NCBI GenBank assembly: GCA_905181935.1
Contig: CAJIZV010000002.1
Span: forward strand, 496,001-560,000
Source of the DNA: an uncultured Amylibacter sp.
Lineage (GTDB): Bacteria > Pseudomonadota > Alphaproteobacteria > Rhodobacterales > Rhodobacteraceae
Direction: 5' to 3'
DNA length: 64,000 bases
Shown here: one piece after another, positions 34,994-44,199 of the stretch
How positions within the stretch are numbered: the first letter of the stretch is position 1
Layout: each line of letters starts with the position of its first letter
Made by a program: the position numbers and the translations under genes
The notes under the pieces: generated by a model
What the model was told of the DNA's origin: nothing
Databases searched by the model: none
What the model saw: the letters and a program-made list of their open reading frames with translations, nothing else

Positions 34994-36610
34994 TTGCAAC
35001 AATTTGATTATGTTATTGTTGGCGCTGGCTCAGCTGGATCAGCATTAGCTAATCGTTTGTCGGAAAGTGGTCAATTTACAGTTTTATTGCTTGAAGCTGG
35101 TGGTTCAGACAAAAAAATTTGGATTCAGATGCCCTTAGGCTACGGTAAAGTATTTCATGATCCCACCGTCAACTGGCGCTATATGACAGAGCCAGAACCT
35201 AACCTTGATAACCAATCTATTTACTGGCCAAGAGGTAAGGTACTAGGTGGATCAAGTTCAATTAACGCTATGGTATGGGTTCGCGGCCATAAACGCGACT
35301 ATGATGAATGGGGCTCTGTCGCGCCCGGCTGGGATTGGAGTACTGTTCAAAAAGTTTTTCACAGAATCGAAAGCTGGGACGGCCCAACGAATGTAATTCG
35401 TGGAACCAACGGCCCGCAAGCTGTGCATGATGTAACTCATGACATTCATCCTTTAACCCGTTCCTATCTAAAGGCTGCAGCTGAGGTAGGCATCAAGACT
35501 AACCCAGATTACAACGGCGCAAATATGGAAGGAGCTTCTTGCTATCAAATTTCAACAAAAGGCGGTATCCGAGCCTCAGCTGCCAGAAGTTATCTGTGGC
35601 CATTAAAAAAGCGTCGTAATCTAAACATCCTGACAAAAGCCCACGTCACTCGTATACTCTTTGAAGGTAAACGAGCAGTTGGAGTAGAATACCTCCGGAA
35701 TGGCCAGACTAAAACGGCGCATGCACGGGCCGAAGTAATACTATCGGGTGGGGCAATCAATTCTCCACAACTCCTACAATTGTCAGGCATAGGGCCAGGC
35801 GCATTATTGCAACGTCATAATATCGATGTAATCCACGAGTCCGATCATGTTGGCAAAAATTTACAAGATCACTTAGGTGGCGATAACCATTACCGTGCCC
35901 GAGTGCCGACCCTCAACCAAGAGCTGCGACCAATGTTGGGCAAGTTAAAAGCCGGAATGCAATATGTCCTTACACGCAAAGGCCCACTATCGCTCAGCTT
36001 AAATCAAGGCGGTGGTTTCGTGCAACTTGATCCTGATGCAAACGGACCCGACCTACAACTTTATTTTTCACCAGTAAGCTACACTCGGGCACCCGTTGGC
36101 GTGCGCCCATTAATGAATCCAGATCCTTTTCCTGGTTTCTTGATCGGTTTTAACCCATGTAAGCCAACCAGTACTGGCCACCTGCAAATCTGTTCAAATA
36201 ATCCAATGGAACCACCCAAAATATATTCAAATTATCTTGATACAGAATATGACAAAAAAATGATGCTAAAAGGTGTTCATTTAATTCGTCGCATTGCCAA
36301 TGCTCCAGCTCTGCAATCAGTTATCGAAACTGAGCTAACGCCAGGCGCAAATGTCAAAAGTGATACCGAAATCGCTGAATACATCCGCCAAAAGTCATGG
36401 TCCGTCTTTCACCCATGCTCTACTTGCCGCATGGGAAGTGACCCCAATATGTCTGTAGTAGATCCACGTTTACGAGTTTATGGAGTAGATGGCCTGCGTG
36501 TGGTTGATGCATCTATTTTTCCCACTATCCCCACAGGCAATATCAATGCACCTTCGATTATGGTTGGGGAACGCGCCTCAGAAATTATTCTTCAAGACGC
36601 TAAAAGCTGA
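34994..36610 (+). CDS. GMC-family oxidoreductase (choline-dehydrogenase-like)
   Basis: The 538-residue flavoprotein has the N-terminal FAD motif FDYVIVGAGSAGSALANRLSE, the GMC signature 1 GKVLGGSSSINAMVWVRG (about residues 82-99) and signature 2 SGGAINSPQLLQLSGIG near 250. The C-terminal active site is SVFHPCSTCRMG with the catalytic His, then NINAPSIMVGERASE. Members oxidise alcohols; DddA, which oxidises 3-hydroxypropionate in DMSP breakdown, is of this family. The start is a TTG at 34994 after AAAGGGGATAAAA, a strong site. It ends 11 bp before the enolase-superfamily gene. Confidence 0.9.
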   Translation: MQQFDYVIVGAGSAGSALANRLSESGQFTVLLLEAGGSDKKIWIQMPLGYGKVFHDPTVNWRYMTEPEPNLDNQSIYWPRGKVLGGSSSINAMVWVRGHKRDYDEWGSVAPGWDWSTVQKVFHRIESWDGPTNVIRGTNGPQAVHDVTHDIHPLTRSYLKAAAEVGIKTNPDYNGANMEGASCYQISTKGGIRASAARSYLWPLKKRRNLNILTKAHVTRILFEGKRAVGVEYLRNGQTKTAHARAEVILSGGAINSPQLLQLSGIGPGALLQRHNIDVIHESDHVGKNLQDHLGGDNHYRARVPTLNQELRPMLGKLKAGMQYVLTRKGPLSLSLNQGGGFVQLDPDANGPDLQLYFSPVSYTRAPVGVRPLMNPDPFPGFLIGFNPCKPTSTGHLQICSNNPMEPPKIYSNYLDTEYDKKMMLKGVHLIRRIANAPALQSVIETELTPGANVKSDTEIAEYIRQKSWSVFHPCSTCRMGSDPNMSVVDPRLRVYGVDGLRVVDASIFPTIPTGNINAPSIMVGERASEIILQDAKS

Positions 36611-36621
36611 AAGGGCTTTTC

Positions 36622-37725
36622 ATGAAACTGAAAACAATTGAAACTTTCACCAATCACGATGTTGGTTTTGTACGTGTTACGGCAGAGGACGGCACTCAGG
36701 GTTGGGGGCAAGTCTCCACATATCATTCCGATATTACATCTCAAATATTACATCGGCAGGTCGCACCTTGGACTCTGGGACAAGAAACTACCAATTTAGA
36801 TGACCTTTTAGACATTGTAGCTGAGCGCGAACATAAATTCCCTGGTTCGTACCTCCGCCGTGCCATGGCTGGACTGGATACAGCCATCTGGGACATGCGA
36901 GGCAAACAAGCAGAAAAATCTGTGGCTGAACTTCTTGGAGGCTCGCCTGGCCTTATACGCGCTTATGCTTCTTCAATGAAGCGCGACATCACACCAAAAG
37001 ATGAAGCTGCCCGTCTTAAAAAATTGCGCGATACACAAGGCTTTGACGCATTTAAGGTCCGTGCCGGTGCTGAAGTGGGACGTAACCAAGATGAATGGCC
37101 AGGTAGGACTGAGGAAATAATTCCTACTATGCGACGCGAGTTAGGCAATGAAGTAGACCTTCTTATCGATGCTAACAGCTGTTACTCCCCAGACCGGGCT
37201 ATTGAGGTAGGTCATATTCTTCAAGATAATGGGTTTTGTCACTATGAAGAGCCTTGCCCCTATTGGGAGCTTGAACAAACAAAAAAAGTAACTGACGCGT
37301 TAACAATTGATGTGACAGGTGGGGAACAGGATTGTGATCTATCTACTTGGAAGCGGATGATTGAAATGCGCGCAGTTGATATTGTGCAACCTGATATTCT
37401 TTACCTTGGTGGTATCAGCCGCACTTTACGAGTAGTGGAAATGGCCCAAATAGCCGGATTACCCGTCACTCCACATTGTGCAAATATGTCTCTGGTTACA
37501 CTTTTTACGATGCATCTATTACGCGCTATTCCCAACGCCGGAAAATATCTAGAATTTTCTATCGAAGGCGCAGATTATTACCCATGGCAGGATGGACTCT
37601 TTACAAATTCTCCATACAAAATAGAGGACGGTCAAGCACGTGTTACCGATGCCCCCGGCTGGGGTGTTGAGATAAACCCCGAATGGTTAGCACGTTCAAA
37701 ATATCAAATTAGTGAAGTAGAATAA
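36622..37725 (+). CDS. mandelate racemase/muconate-lactonising-type enolase-superfamily enzyme
   Basis: The 367-residue protein has the N-terminal capping domain and a TIM barrel. The catalytic residues are K145-x-R147 (FKVRAG), metal ligands D183, E209 and E235 (LIDANS, YEEPCP, GGEQD), and H285 (TPHCAN). The KxR plus His-on-barrel-end arrangement is near the mandelate racemase or sugar-acid dehydratase type. The substrate should be a carboxylic acid whose alpha proton is removed. AAAGGGC precedes its ATG, and the next gene starts 10 bp after it. Reaction unknown. Confidence 0.88.
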   Translation: MKLKTIETFTNHDVGFVRVTAEDGTQGWGQVSTYHSDITSQILHRQVAPWTLGQETTNLDDLLDIVAEREHKFPGSYLRRAMAGLDTAIWDMRGKQAEKSVAELLGGSPGLIRAYASSMKRDITPKDEAARLKKLRDTQGFDAFKVRAGAEVGRNQDEWPGRTEEIIPTMRRELGNEVDLLIDANSCYSPDRAIEVGHILQDNGFCHYEEPCPYWELEQTKKVTDALTIDVTGGEQDCDLSTWKRMIEMRAVDIVQPDILYLGGISRTLRVVEMAQIAGLPVTPHCANMSLVTLFTMHLLRAIPNAGKYLEFSIEGADYYPWQDGLFTNSPYKIEDGQARVTDAPGWGVEINPEWLARSKYQISEVE

Positions 37726-37735
37726 GGTATTAATT

Positions 37736-39061
37736 ATGAGTAACGTATTTCCTAGGCAAATTACTGCACCACCTATCAGAGCTGTAGCAAGTAATGGATG
37801 CTATATAATTGATGAAAATGGAAAACGATATTTTGATGGATCTGGGGGAGCTGCAGTATCTTGTCTTGGGCATGGAGATCCTGATGTTATTAAGGCTATT
37901 CAAGACCAAACCTCAAAAATGGCTTTTGCTCATACTGGGTTTTTTTCTAGCGATCCCGCTGAAGAATTGGCTGAACTCTTGGTTCAACATGCACCAGGTG
38001 AATTAGATCGTGTTTATTTTGTATCAGGAGGCTCTGAAGCTGTTGAAGCCGCTTTAAAGTTAGCCCGCCAATTTCATATTGAAAATGGTGAGCCAAAGCG
38101 TCGTCATATAATTGCACGAAAACAAAGTTATCATGGAAATACACTTGGAGCTCTTGCTGCCGGTGGAAACAAATGGCGCCGCAATCAATTTGAACCAATT
38201 CTTATTAATGTCTCTCATATAGCTCCATGCTATGAATATGTCGATAAAACCACACAAGAAAGCTCATTCGAATATGGACAACGTGTTGCTCAAGAACTCG
38301 AAGATGAAATCTTAAGATTAGGCTCAGATACAGTCATAGCTTTCATTGTAGAGCCTGTAGTAGGAGCCACTATGGGCGCAGTTCCAGCAGTTCCGGGATA
38401 TTTTAAGAGGGTACGAGATATTTGCGACAAATATGGCGTACTACTTATATTAGATGAAGTAATGTGTGGGATGGGCAGAACTGGTCATCTTTTTGCATCC
38501 GAAGTTGACAATATTTCACCTGACATTCTATGCATTGCAAAAGGCCTAGGCGCTGGATACCAACCCATTGGCGCAATGCTTTGCTCAAAAAAGATTTATG
38601 ACATAATAGGCAATGGCTCAGGTTTTTTTCAGCATGGCCATACTTATATAGGACACCCAGTAGCTTGTGCCGCCGGATTGGCTGTTTTACGTGCAATTCT
38701 TGACCGAAACCTTCTCAAATCAATCAAACAAAGATCGGATCAATTATTCGATACCTTGAAAACACAATTGGGGGCACACCCAAACATTGGTGATATTCGT
38801 GGCAGAGGTCTATTTATCGGTTTAGAACTTGTTAAAGATCGCGCAACAAAAAAACCTTTTGATCCCTCCTTAAAGGTTGCAGCTTCCATCAAGCGTAAAG
38901 CATTTGAGGCAGGCCTTATATGTTACCCAATGAGTGGTACACGGGATGGGAAATGGGGAGATCATATACTGCTAGCTCCACCATTTATAATAAATGAAAG
39001 CCAAATCACAGAGCTTGTAGACAAGGTGTCCATTTCACTTTTATGTCTAGAAAATATATAG
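37736..39061 (+). CDS. class III aminotransferase (PLP)
   Basis: The 441-residue protein has the class III signature LLILDEVMCGMGRTGHLFA with D240 and the PLP lysine K269 in LCIAKGLGAGYQPIGAM. The phosphate-cup segment VSGGSEAVEAALKLAR is near residues 97-111. Class III enzymes use omega-amino acids such as beta-alanine, taurine or 4-aminobutyrate, or alpha-dialkyl amino acids. In this operon it may transaminate a semialdehyde made by the GMC enzyme. Gap to the next gene is about 30 bp. No truncation. Confidence 0.93.
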   Translation: MSNVFPRQITAPPIRAVASNGCYIIDENGKRYFDGSGGAAVSCLGHGDPDVIKAIQDQTSKMAFAHTGFFSSDPAEELAELLVQHAPGELDRVYFVSGGSEAVEAALKLARQFHIENGEPKRRHIIARKQSYHGNTLGALAAGGNKWRRNQFEPILINVSHIAPCYEYVDKTTQESSFEYGQRVAQELEDEILRLGSDTVIAFIVEPVVGATMGAVPAVPGYFKRVRDICDKYGVLLILDEVMCGMGRTGHLFASEVDNISPDILCIAKGLGAGYQPIGAMLCSKKIYDIIGNGSGFFQHGHTYIGHPVACAAGLAVLRAILDRNLLKSIKQRSDQLFDTLKTQLGAHPNIGDIRGRGLFIGLELVKDRATKKPFDPSLKVAASIKRKAFEAGLICYPMSGTRDGKWGDHILLAPPFIINESQITELVDKVSISLLCLENI

Positions 39062-39093
39062 TTTATATTTAGTTGAACTTTTTCGAGGTAAAA

Positions 39094-39645
39094 ATGACCC
39101 CAGATAAAATTTTTGCACCATTGATAGAAGAAAAATGGCCAGATGAACTTAGCGATATGAAAGATACGTTTGCTAATAAATTAAATATTTACCGCACAAT
39201 GGCGCATCATCCTAATTTATTACGTGCATGGGCAAATTTACGCGACCATGTTGTTGTTAATTCTGCTCTTAAACAACAACAAAGCGAAGTGGTCATTTTA
39301 CGGGTAGGTATAAATCTTGAAGCAGATTATGAATGGAAACATCATGTTTCACGCGCGCGAGCGTGTGGAATGAGCGACCTCCGTATAAGTTCAATTCGAT
39401 ACCAGATTAAAGACATGGCCAAAGAGGACGCGATATTTGCAAAATCAGTTGATGAACTAATGGATCAAAAAAAAATGCTGACGCATACCTTAGAAAGTGT
39501 GATTGCACTAGTTGGTAAAAAAGGCGTTTTGGATATTATTGCTACAGTTGGGTTTTATTCTACGCTTGGTTTTATGCTAAATTCCTTCGATACACCTTTA
39601 GATGATAATATCGCAGCTGAAATGACAGATCAGCCATTTAATTAG
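39094..39645 (+). CDS. carboxymuconolactone-decarboxylase-like protein (AhpD fold)
   Basis: The protein has the helical AhpD/CMD fold, with IYRTMAHHPNLLRAWANLRDHVVV and EVVILRVGINLEADYEWKHHVSRARACGMSD (recognisable blocks: MAHHPNLLRAW and YEWKHHVSRA with H as the conserved proton-relay residue). The two-cysteine CxxC of peroxidase AhpD is absent, so it is more like the decarboxylase branch. I chose the ATG at 39094 (183 residues) because GAGG lies six bases upstream; a TTG at 39073 would add seven residues. It ends the DddQ-led operon. Reaction not known. Confidence 0.8.
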   Translation: MTPDKIFAPLIEEKWPDELSDMKDTFANKLNIYRTMAHHPNLLRAWANLRDHVVVNSALKQQQSEVVILRVGINLEADYEWKHHVSRARACGMSDLRISSIRYQIKDMAKEDAIFAKSVDELMDQKKMLTHTLESVIALVGKKGVLDIIATVGFYSTLGFMLNSFDTPLDDNIAAEMTDQPFN

Positions 39646-39762
39646 AGCTTAAGGGCCTTACTCGTGTTACCCGGCACCCCATCCAGTAAAGTATATTATA
39701 GATATTATTTGATAACAATAACTATGTCAGGTTTACTATAAAAAGTTATACATTTGACTTAA

Positions 39763-40551
39763 TTACATTCCAAAACGTGCATAAGCAGCTCGCTCTTCAA
39801 TACTATAGCTCATGTCACCAAAAATCTGAGTGCTAAATCGAGATAAAATTGATTTTTTTTGTCCAAATATACGAAAGCGCACTTTTTCACCAAACTTTTG
39901 TTTAAAAAATGGTACAACATGACCAATGCCATCAACAAGACCATCTTGTATAGCTTTTTGACCAACCCAAATCTCTCCAGTGAATAAATCCCTATCTGCC
40001 AATTTTGTGCCACGACGGGCAAAAATGTGATCTTTAAAAGTTTGATGTACATCTTCTAGTAGAATTTTTAGACGTTCAACGTCCTCATCTTTTTGCGGCT
40101 GAAATGGATCAAGCATAGACTTTGAGTTACCAGCTGTATGCACACGCCGCTCTATGCCATATTTTCCAATTAACTGGTCTAAACCAAATCCTGTAGAAAT
40201 AACTCCAATTGATCCAACTATGGAGGAAGGATCAACGTAGATTTCGTCTGCGCTCGCTGCAAGCCAATACCCACCTGAGGCGGCAACATCCTCGACAAAG
40301 GCATAAACTGGTATCTTCTTTTCTTCGGCCAAACGCCTTATGCGTGCGCCAATCAAAGAGGACTGAACTGGGCTCCCACCAGGTGAATTAATCACCAATG
40401 CAACAGCATTTGTTTTCTTTGCAAAGGCTTTTTCAAGCACAGGTGCGAGACTTGCATCATTTAAACCTCGACCAGAGGCTATCATGCCATTCAAACGTAC
40501 AATTGAGACAGTTTTGTGTTCACGGCGGAAAGGATTTTTTAATTTCATCAA
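39763..40551 (-). CDS. S49-family peptidase (SppA/SohB-like)
   Basis: The 262-residue protein is a short, single-domain S49 protease. The catalytic serine is S92 in VAASGGYWLA and the lysine K144 in GNSKSMLDPF, with the oxyanion region NSPGGSP at 55-61. It lacks the duplicated domain of large SppA and has no clear membrane anchor. These peptidases degrade signal peptides or small membrane fragments. It stands alone on the strand, 160 bp from the phosphodiesterase gene. Two start ATGs are adjacent (40551, 40548). Confidence 0.9.
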   Translation of the reverse strand: MMKLKNPFRREHKTVSIVRLNGMIASGRGLNDASLAPVLEKAFAKKTNAVALVINSPGGSPVQSSLIGARIRRLAEEKKIPVYAFVEDVAASGGYWLAASADEIYVDPSSIVGSIGVISTGFGLDQLIGKYGIERRVHTAGNSKSMLDPFQPQKDEDVERLKILLEDVHQTFKDHIFARRGTKLADRDLFTGEIWVGQKAIQDGLVDGIGHVVPFFKQKFGEKVRFRIFGQKKSILSRFSTQIFGDMSYSIEERAAYARFGM

Positions 40552-40711
40552 CTTGACATAGGATACAATGTGTTTGGGGACAAGGCAGGTAACAAAATAA
40601 ATTTTAAAATCTCACTATTGAGATTAGTCAAAAGAGACAGTGGTGCGCGCCAGCCTGCCACAATGCTATAATTACAAGTACATTTAACTACTTTGGTAAC
40701 TTTTGACGTAG

Positions 40712-41524
40712 CTAGTGATTGCCTGGGTAAAACAAATGTGGGCCATCAAATTGGCCAACAGGAATGCTGTGCGTCAAAATTCCATCACGCATTTCATGTA
40801 ATAAAAAGGCGCTGGGTTCTTTTGACAGGCAGTTTTGAGCCCCTTTGCGCAGATCCATTGCTACCGCATGAGACGTTCCAGGAGCAATTTGACAGATAAC
40901 ACTACCAAAAATTGCAGTAATGTTCCGATGAACATGCCCACAAACAAGTTTTAACTCACCCCGGTATTCTGATAATATTGTCTGCAATTTTCTACTATCG
41001 CGCAGGTTTTGAATATCCATTTTTTCAATACCCGTCAGAATAGGAGGATGATGAATTGCCACGATAACTGGTTTCTTACTTAAAGTAGCCAACGTATCTT
41101 TTAGATAATCAAGTGTTGTGTCGGTCAAGTGCCCGTGTGCAGCACCTTTAACATTCGTATCCAAACCAATCAGCGCAAGATCAGAAAACTCAGCATCCCA
41201 GTTAATAGCGCCAGATCTTGGCATCCAGTCCTGATCAGCAAAACTAGCACGCATTTTAGTCACGTCATCATGGTTTCCAGGGATAACGCGGTAAGGAATA
41301 GCAAGCGGTTTCATAATTTTACGGAACCGTTGATACTCTTCTGCAGTACCAAAATCAGTCAAATCTCCAGCCACAACCGCCATATCAACAGGTCCAATAT
41401 CTGGCAAAATTCGATTAATGGTTTCTACGCAAGATTTGAGCGCAGCTTCAGTATCAACCCGGCCATAGGCAAGTTCGCCTTTTGGTACAATATGTGGGTC
41501 CGAAATTTGAATAATTTTGGCCAC
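40712..41524 (-). CDS. GpdQ/CpdA-like metallophosphodiesterase
   Basis: The 270-residue protein has all five motifs of calcineurin-type phosphoesterases: ISDPHI (D/H), VAGDLTD (D), PGNHDD (N/H), AIHHPP (H) and CGHVHR (H). The YGRVDTEAAL insertion and the overall length are close to glycerophosphodiesterase GpdQ; the cAMP phosphodiesterase CpdA is the other possibility. It starts 3 bp after the stop of an ABC ATPase gene, so it is co-transcribed with a binding-protein transporter, which suggests hydrolysis of an imported phosphodiester. Confidence 0.85.
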   Translation of the reverse strand: MAKIIQISDPHIVPKGELAYGRVDTEAALKSCVETINRILPDIGPVDMAVVAGDLTDFGTAEEYQRFRKIMKPLAIPYRVIPGNHDDVTKMRASFADQDWMPRSGAINWDAEFSDLALIGLDTNVKGAAHGHLTDTTLDYLKDTLATLSKKPVIVAIHHPPILTGIEKMDIQNLRDSRKLQTILSEYRGELKLVCGHVHRNITAIFGSVICQIAPGTSHAVAMDLRKGAQNCLSKEPSAFLLHEMRDGILTHSIPVGQFDGPHLFYPGNH

Positions 41525-41526
41525 GA

Positions 41527-42555
41527 TTAGATTTCTCCTGCCGGTAAAAGAATTAAAGCTTCAGGTTTAATTGCTACCTTGACAGACTGACCAAACTTTG
41601 GAGCGCTTTGGCCAACAAAAATTGACGTTAACAAGTTCGGCGTAATGCCTTTGATCCCAATTCGATAATGTGTGCCAAGAAAGGTTATAGTTTCGACCTG
41701 ACCACATAGCGAACCATTGTCATCAATTCGAACATCCTCAGCCCTGACAAAAACATTATGGCCTGAACCTTCGCCTGGCAATTTTAGCCCACCACCTTCA
41801 AGTGTCAGAATACTGCCTGTGCATTTTCCATCAAGACGCATTGCATTGCCAACAAAGCCCGCAACAAAAGCAGAGTTCGGATGGCGATATAGTTCTTCAG
41901 GTGTCCCACTTTGGACAATACGTCCATTGGACATAACCGCTACACGGTCTGCAATTGCCATAGCTTCATCTTGGTCATGGGTCACAAAAATTGCCGTGAT
42001 ATTAAATTTGCGTAATAGTACAGCTAATTCATCACGTAATGATTCCCGCAGTGATGCGTCAAGGGCAGAAAGAGGTTCATCCAGCAATAGCAGCCTAGGC
42101 CGCGGCGCGATTGCTCGAGCAAGAGCAACACGTTGGCGCTGCCCCCCAGAGAGCGCATTAACGGCCCGAGCTGAAAATTTCTGAAGTTGGCACATTTCCA
42201 GAACTTCTGACACACGCGCTTCAATCTCTGGTTTGGAAAGTTTTTGCATTTTCAGCCCATAGCCAATATTTGCGCGTACGGACATATTAGGGAACAGTGC
42301 ATAAGACTGGAAAACCATACCAACATTACGGCGTTCAACCGGTAAAGATGTAACGTTATCTTCGTCAAACCAAATATCACTGCCTAAATCAGGTGTCTCA
42401 AGGCCCGCAATAATCCTAAGCAAAGTGGTCTTCCCACATCCCGACGGCCCAAGTAGTGAGACAATTTCGCCATTTTTGACAGTCAGTTTAGTCGATAGAA
42501 GCGCACGTGTTCCATCTGGGTAAGTTTTTGCAGTATTAGTTAGTCTAAAAGTCAT
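41527..42555 (-). CDS. ABC transporter ATP-binding protein (FbpC/CysA-like)
   Basis: The ATPase has Walker A GPSGCGKTTLL, Q-loop FQSYALFPNM, signature [14 protein letters not shown], Walker [12 protein letters not shown] and H-loop IFVTHDQDEAM. A C-terminal TOBE-like domain has NVFVRAEDVRID. I set the start at the ATG at 42555 (342 residues), which overlaps the permease stop as ATGA and has AAAGGAT eight bases upstream; an ATG at 42588 would run back into the permease gene. It energises the two permeases at 42552-44160. Confidence 0.92.
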   Translation of the reverse strand: MTFRLTNTAKTYPDGTRALLSTKLTVKNGEIVSLLGPSGCGKTTLLRIIAGLETPDLGSDIWFDEDNVTSLPVERRNVGMVFQSYALFPNMSVRANIGYGLKMQKLSKPEIEARVSEVLEMCQLQKFSARAVNALSGGQRQRVALARAIAPRPRLLLLDEPLSALDASLRESLRDELAVLLRKFNITAIFVTHDQDEAMAIADRVAVMSNGRIVQSGTPEELYRHPNSAFVAGFVGNAMRLDGKCTGSILTLEGGGLKLPGEGSGHNVFVRAEDVRIDDNGSLCGQVETITFLGTHYRIGIKGITPNLLTSIFVGQSAPKFGQSVKVAIKPEALILLPAGEI

Positions 42556-43343
42556 TGAGATATCCTTTGTGCACGCGCTGATGCCCATTGCATAGCCATC
42601 AAAAGTGGGACGATAAGTACGAAGAAGACGAGAGTATAGGCAGACGCTACTTCAAGCCGCATGGATGCATAGCTATCGGCTAATCCAACAGGCAGAGTCT
42701 TGAGATACGGCGTGTGTAACATCCATGTCAGATTGAATTCTCCAATAGAAAGTGTAACTACTGTTAGTGCGCCAGCAAGAATGCCAGGCATTGCATTTGG
42801 CACAACAATATCACGAAACCTTTGCCATGGTGAAGCACCAAGCGTAGCAGCACCTTCTTCAAGCGTTTTAAGATCTATGGAGGCTAACACTGCAAGAATA
42901 GAGCGCACCATAAATGGCATTGTGTAGAGAACATGGCCAACAAGGATAAACGTCCAAGAGGCCCGAAATCCTTTCATGGAACCGTAAAGCTGCAACAGTG
43001 CTAACGCTAGAGCCAATCCTGGTACCGCGAGTGGAAGCGATATGAACTCTTCAAGCAGACGAGACAACCAACCAGGATTGCGCGCCAAACCATAGGCAGC
43101 TGGCAAACCAATTATTAGTGTCATAATCAGGCATGAGATAGCCAGCCTCATCGATAAAAAAATACTATCTGCATAAAGCTCCCAAACGCGAAACACCCAT
43201 TTCAGAGTGAAACCCGAAGAAATACCCTGAAAGTAATTTGCAGTAACACCTGCCAACACCGACAGAATAATGGGCACAAATAGGAAGGCACATGCAGTAA
43301 GAGTAACAGTCAATTGAAGTATTTTGGTTTTTGATTTGATCAT
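42552..43343 (-). CDS. ABC transporter permease
   Basis: The 263-residue protein has six helices and an EAA loop EEGAATLGASPWQRFRDIV with P-N-A after it (about residues 170-195). It is of the type found in iron/2-aminoethylphosphonate/thiamine-type systems. Its stop overlaps the ATPase start by four bases, and it begins 2 bp after the other permease. Together they form the membrane part of the transporter. Confidence 0.9.
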   Translation of the reverse strand: MIKSKTKILQLTVTLTACAFLFVPIILSVLAGVTANYFQGISSGFTLKWVFRVWELYADSIFLSMRLAISCLIMTLIIGLPAAYGLARNPGWLSRLLEEFISLPLAVPGLALALALLQLYGSMKGFRASWTFILVGHVLYTMPFMVRSILAVLASIDLKTLEEGAATLGASPWQRFRDIVVPNAMPGILAGALTVVTLSIGEFNLTWMLHTPYLKTLPVGLADSYASMRLEVASAYTLVFFVLIVPLLMAMQWASARAQRISQ

Positions 43344-43344
43344 C

Positions 43345-44160
43345 TCAGCCTCCTGCCGCGACAGTTGTGCCCGAAAGACTTCGAGCGATTAGCAATAAAG
43401 CCCAAGTGACAATACCCAATACAATCGATAGGGCCGCCGCCATGGCTATGTTGGCTGATAAGGTAAATTCTGTATAAATCACCATCGGGATAACATCTAT
43501 GTTAGTTGCTAATGTGAAAGCCGTTCCAAATGCACCCATTGCTGTAGCAAAGGCAATCGCCCCTGCCGCAACCAACGAAGGCATTAAGCCCGGCAAGATC
43601 ACATCAATTACAACTCGAAAGGGAGAAGCACCCAAAGTCCTTGCCGCTTCCTCTAGCACTGGGTCCAGCTTTTCAGCTGCAGCCATAACTGTTAATAATA
43701 CACGCGGAATTGAAAAATAGAGGTATCCTAAAAATAACCCAATTACTGAGTAAGCAAAAACAACATGTCCTGGTGTAATCTGGTTAATCAATCCCTGACG
43801 GCCACCTAACAAGATGATTAAAAAGCCAATAACTACTCCCGGAAAAGCAAGTGGAAGCGTCATTATCGACAGTAATATACCTCGTCCCTTAAAGCGGTTA
43901 CGCGATAGAAACATACCTGCTGTTGTAGAGACTGCTAAAGCAGCAAAAGTTGTTGCCAGTGATACTAATACAGTCAAAATTAGCGTATTTAGATAACGCG
44001 GTTTACGTAAGATATCAAGATAAATTGCCCAGCCTGCCTCACTTTCACCAGATGCAAGAAATAACCGCACAAGTGGCAAAGCAAGAAAAGCTATAGAAAA
44101 AATTAATAGTGGCATTAAGCACGCTATTACAAAAGTTCGATTTGTCATAGGTTTTTGCAA
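43345..44160 (-). CDS. ABC transporter permease
   Basis: The 271-residue protein has six helices with the EAA loop EEAARTLGASPFRVVIDVILPGLMPS near residue 180 (read as EEAARTLGASP then LPGLMPS). It pairs with the permease at 42552. A 39-bp gap with a GC-rich hairpin separates it from the binding-protein gene, matching the pattern at the other transport operons in this window. Confidence 0.9.
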   Translation of the reverse strand: MQKPMTNRTFVIACLMPLLIFSIAFLALPLVRLFLASGESEAGWAIYLDILRKPRYLNTLILTVLVSLATTFAALAVSTTAGMFLSRNRFKGRGILLSIMTLPLAFPGVVIGFLIILLGGRQGLINQITPGHVVFAYSVIGLFLGYLYFSIPRVLLTVMAAAEKLDPVLEEAARTLGASPFRVVIDVILPGLMPSLVAAGAIAFATAMGAFGTAFTLATNIDVIPMVIYTEFTLSANIAMAAALSIVLGIVTWALLLIARSLSGTTVAAGG

Positions 44161-44184
44161 GAGCCGAACAAATGTCCGGCTCTT
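44159..44184 (-). terminator. intercistronic hairpin after the binding-protein gene
   Basis: AAGAGCCG and CGGCTCTT form an 8-bp GC-containing stem in the short gap between the binding-protein and first permease genes; ACA/TGT can extend it inward. No T-run follows, so stabilisation of the upstream mRNA or partial attenuation is more likely than full termination. Confidence 0.55.
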
Positions 44185-44199
44185 CCTTCTAAATAAGAG

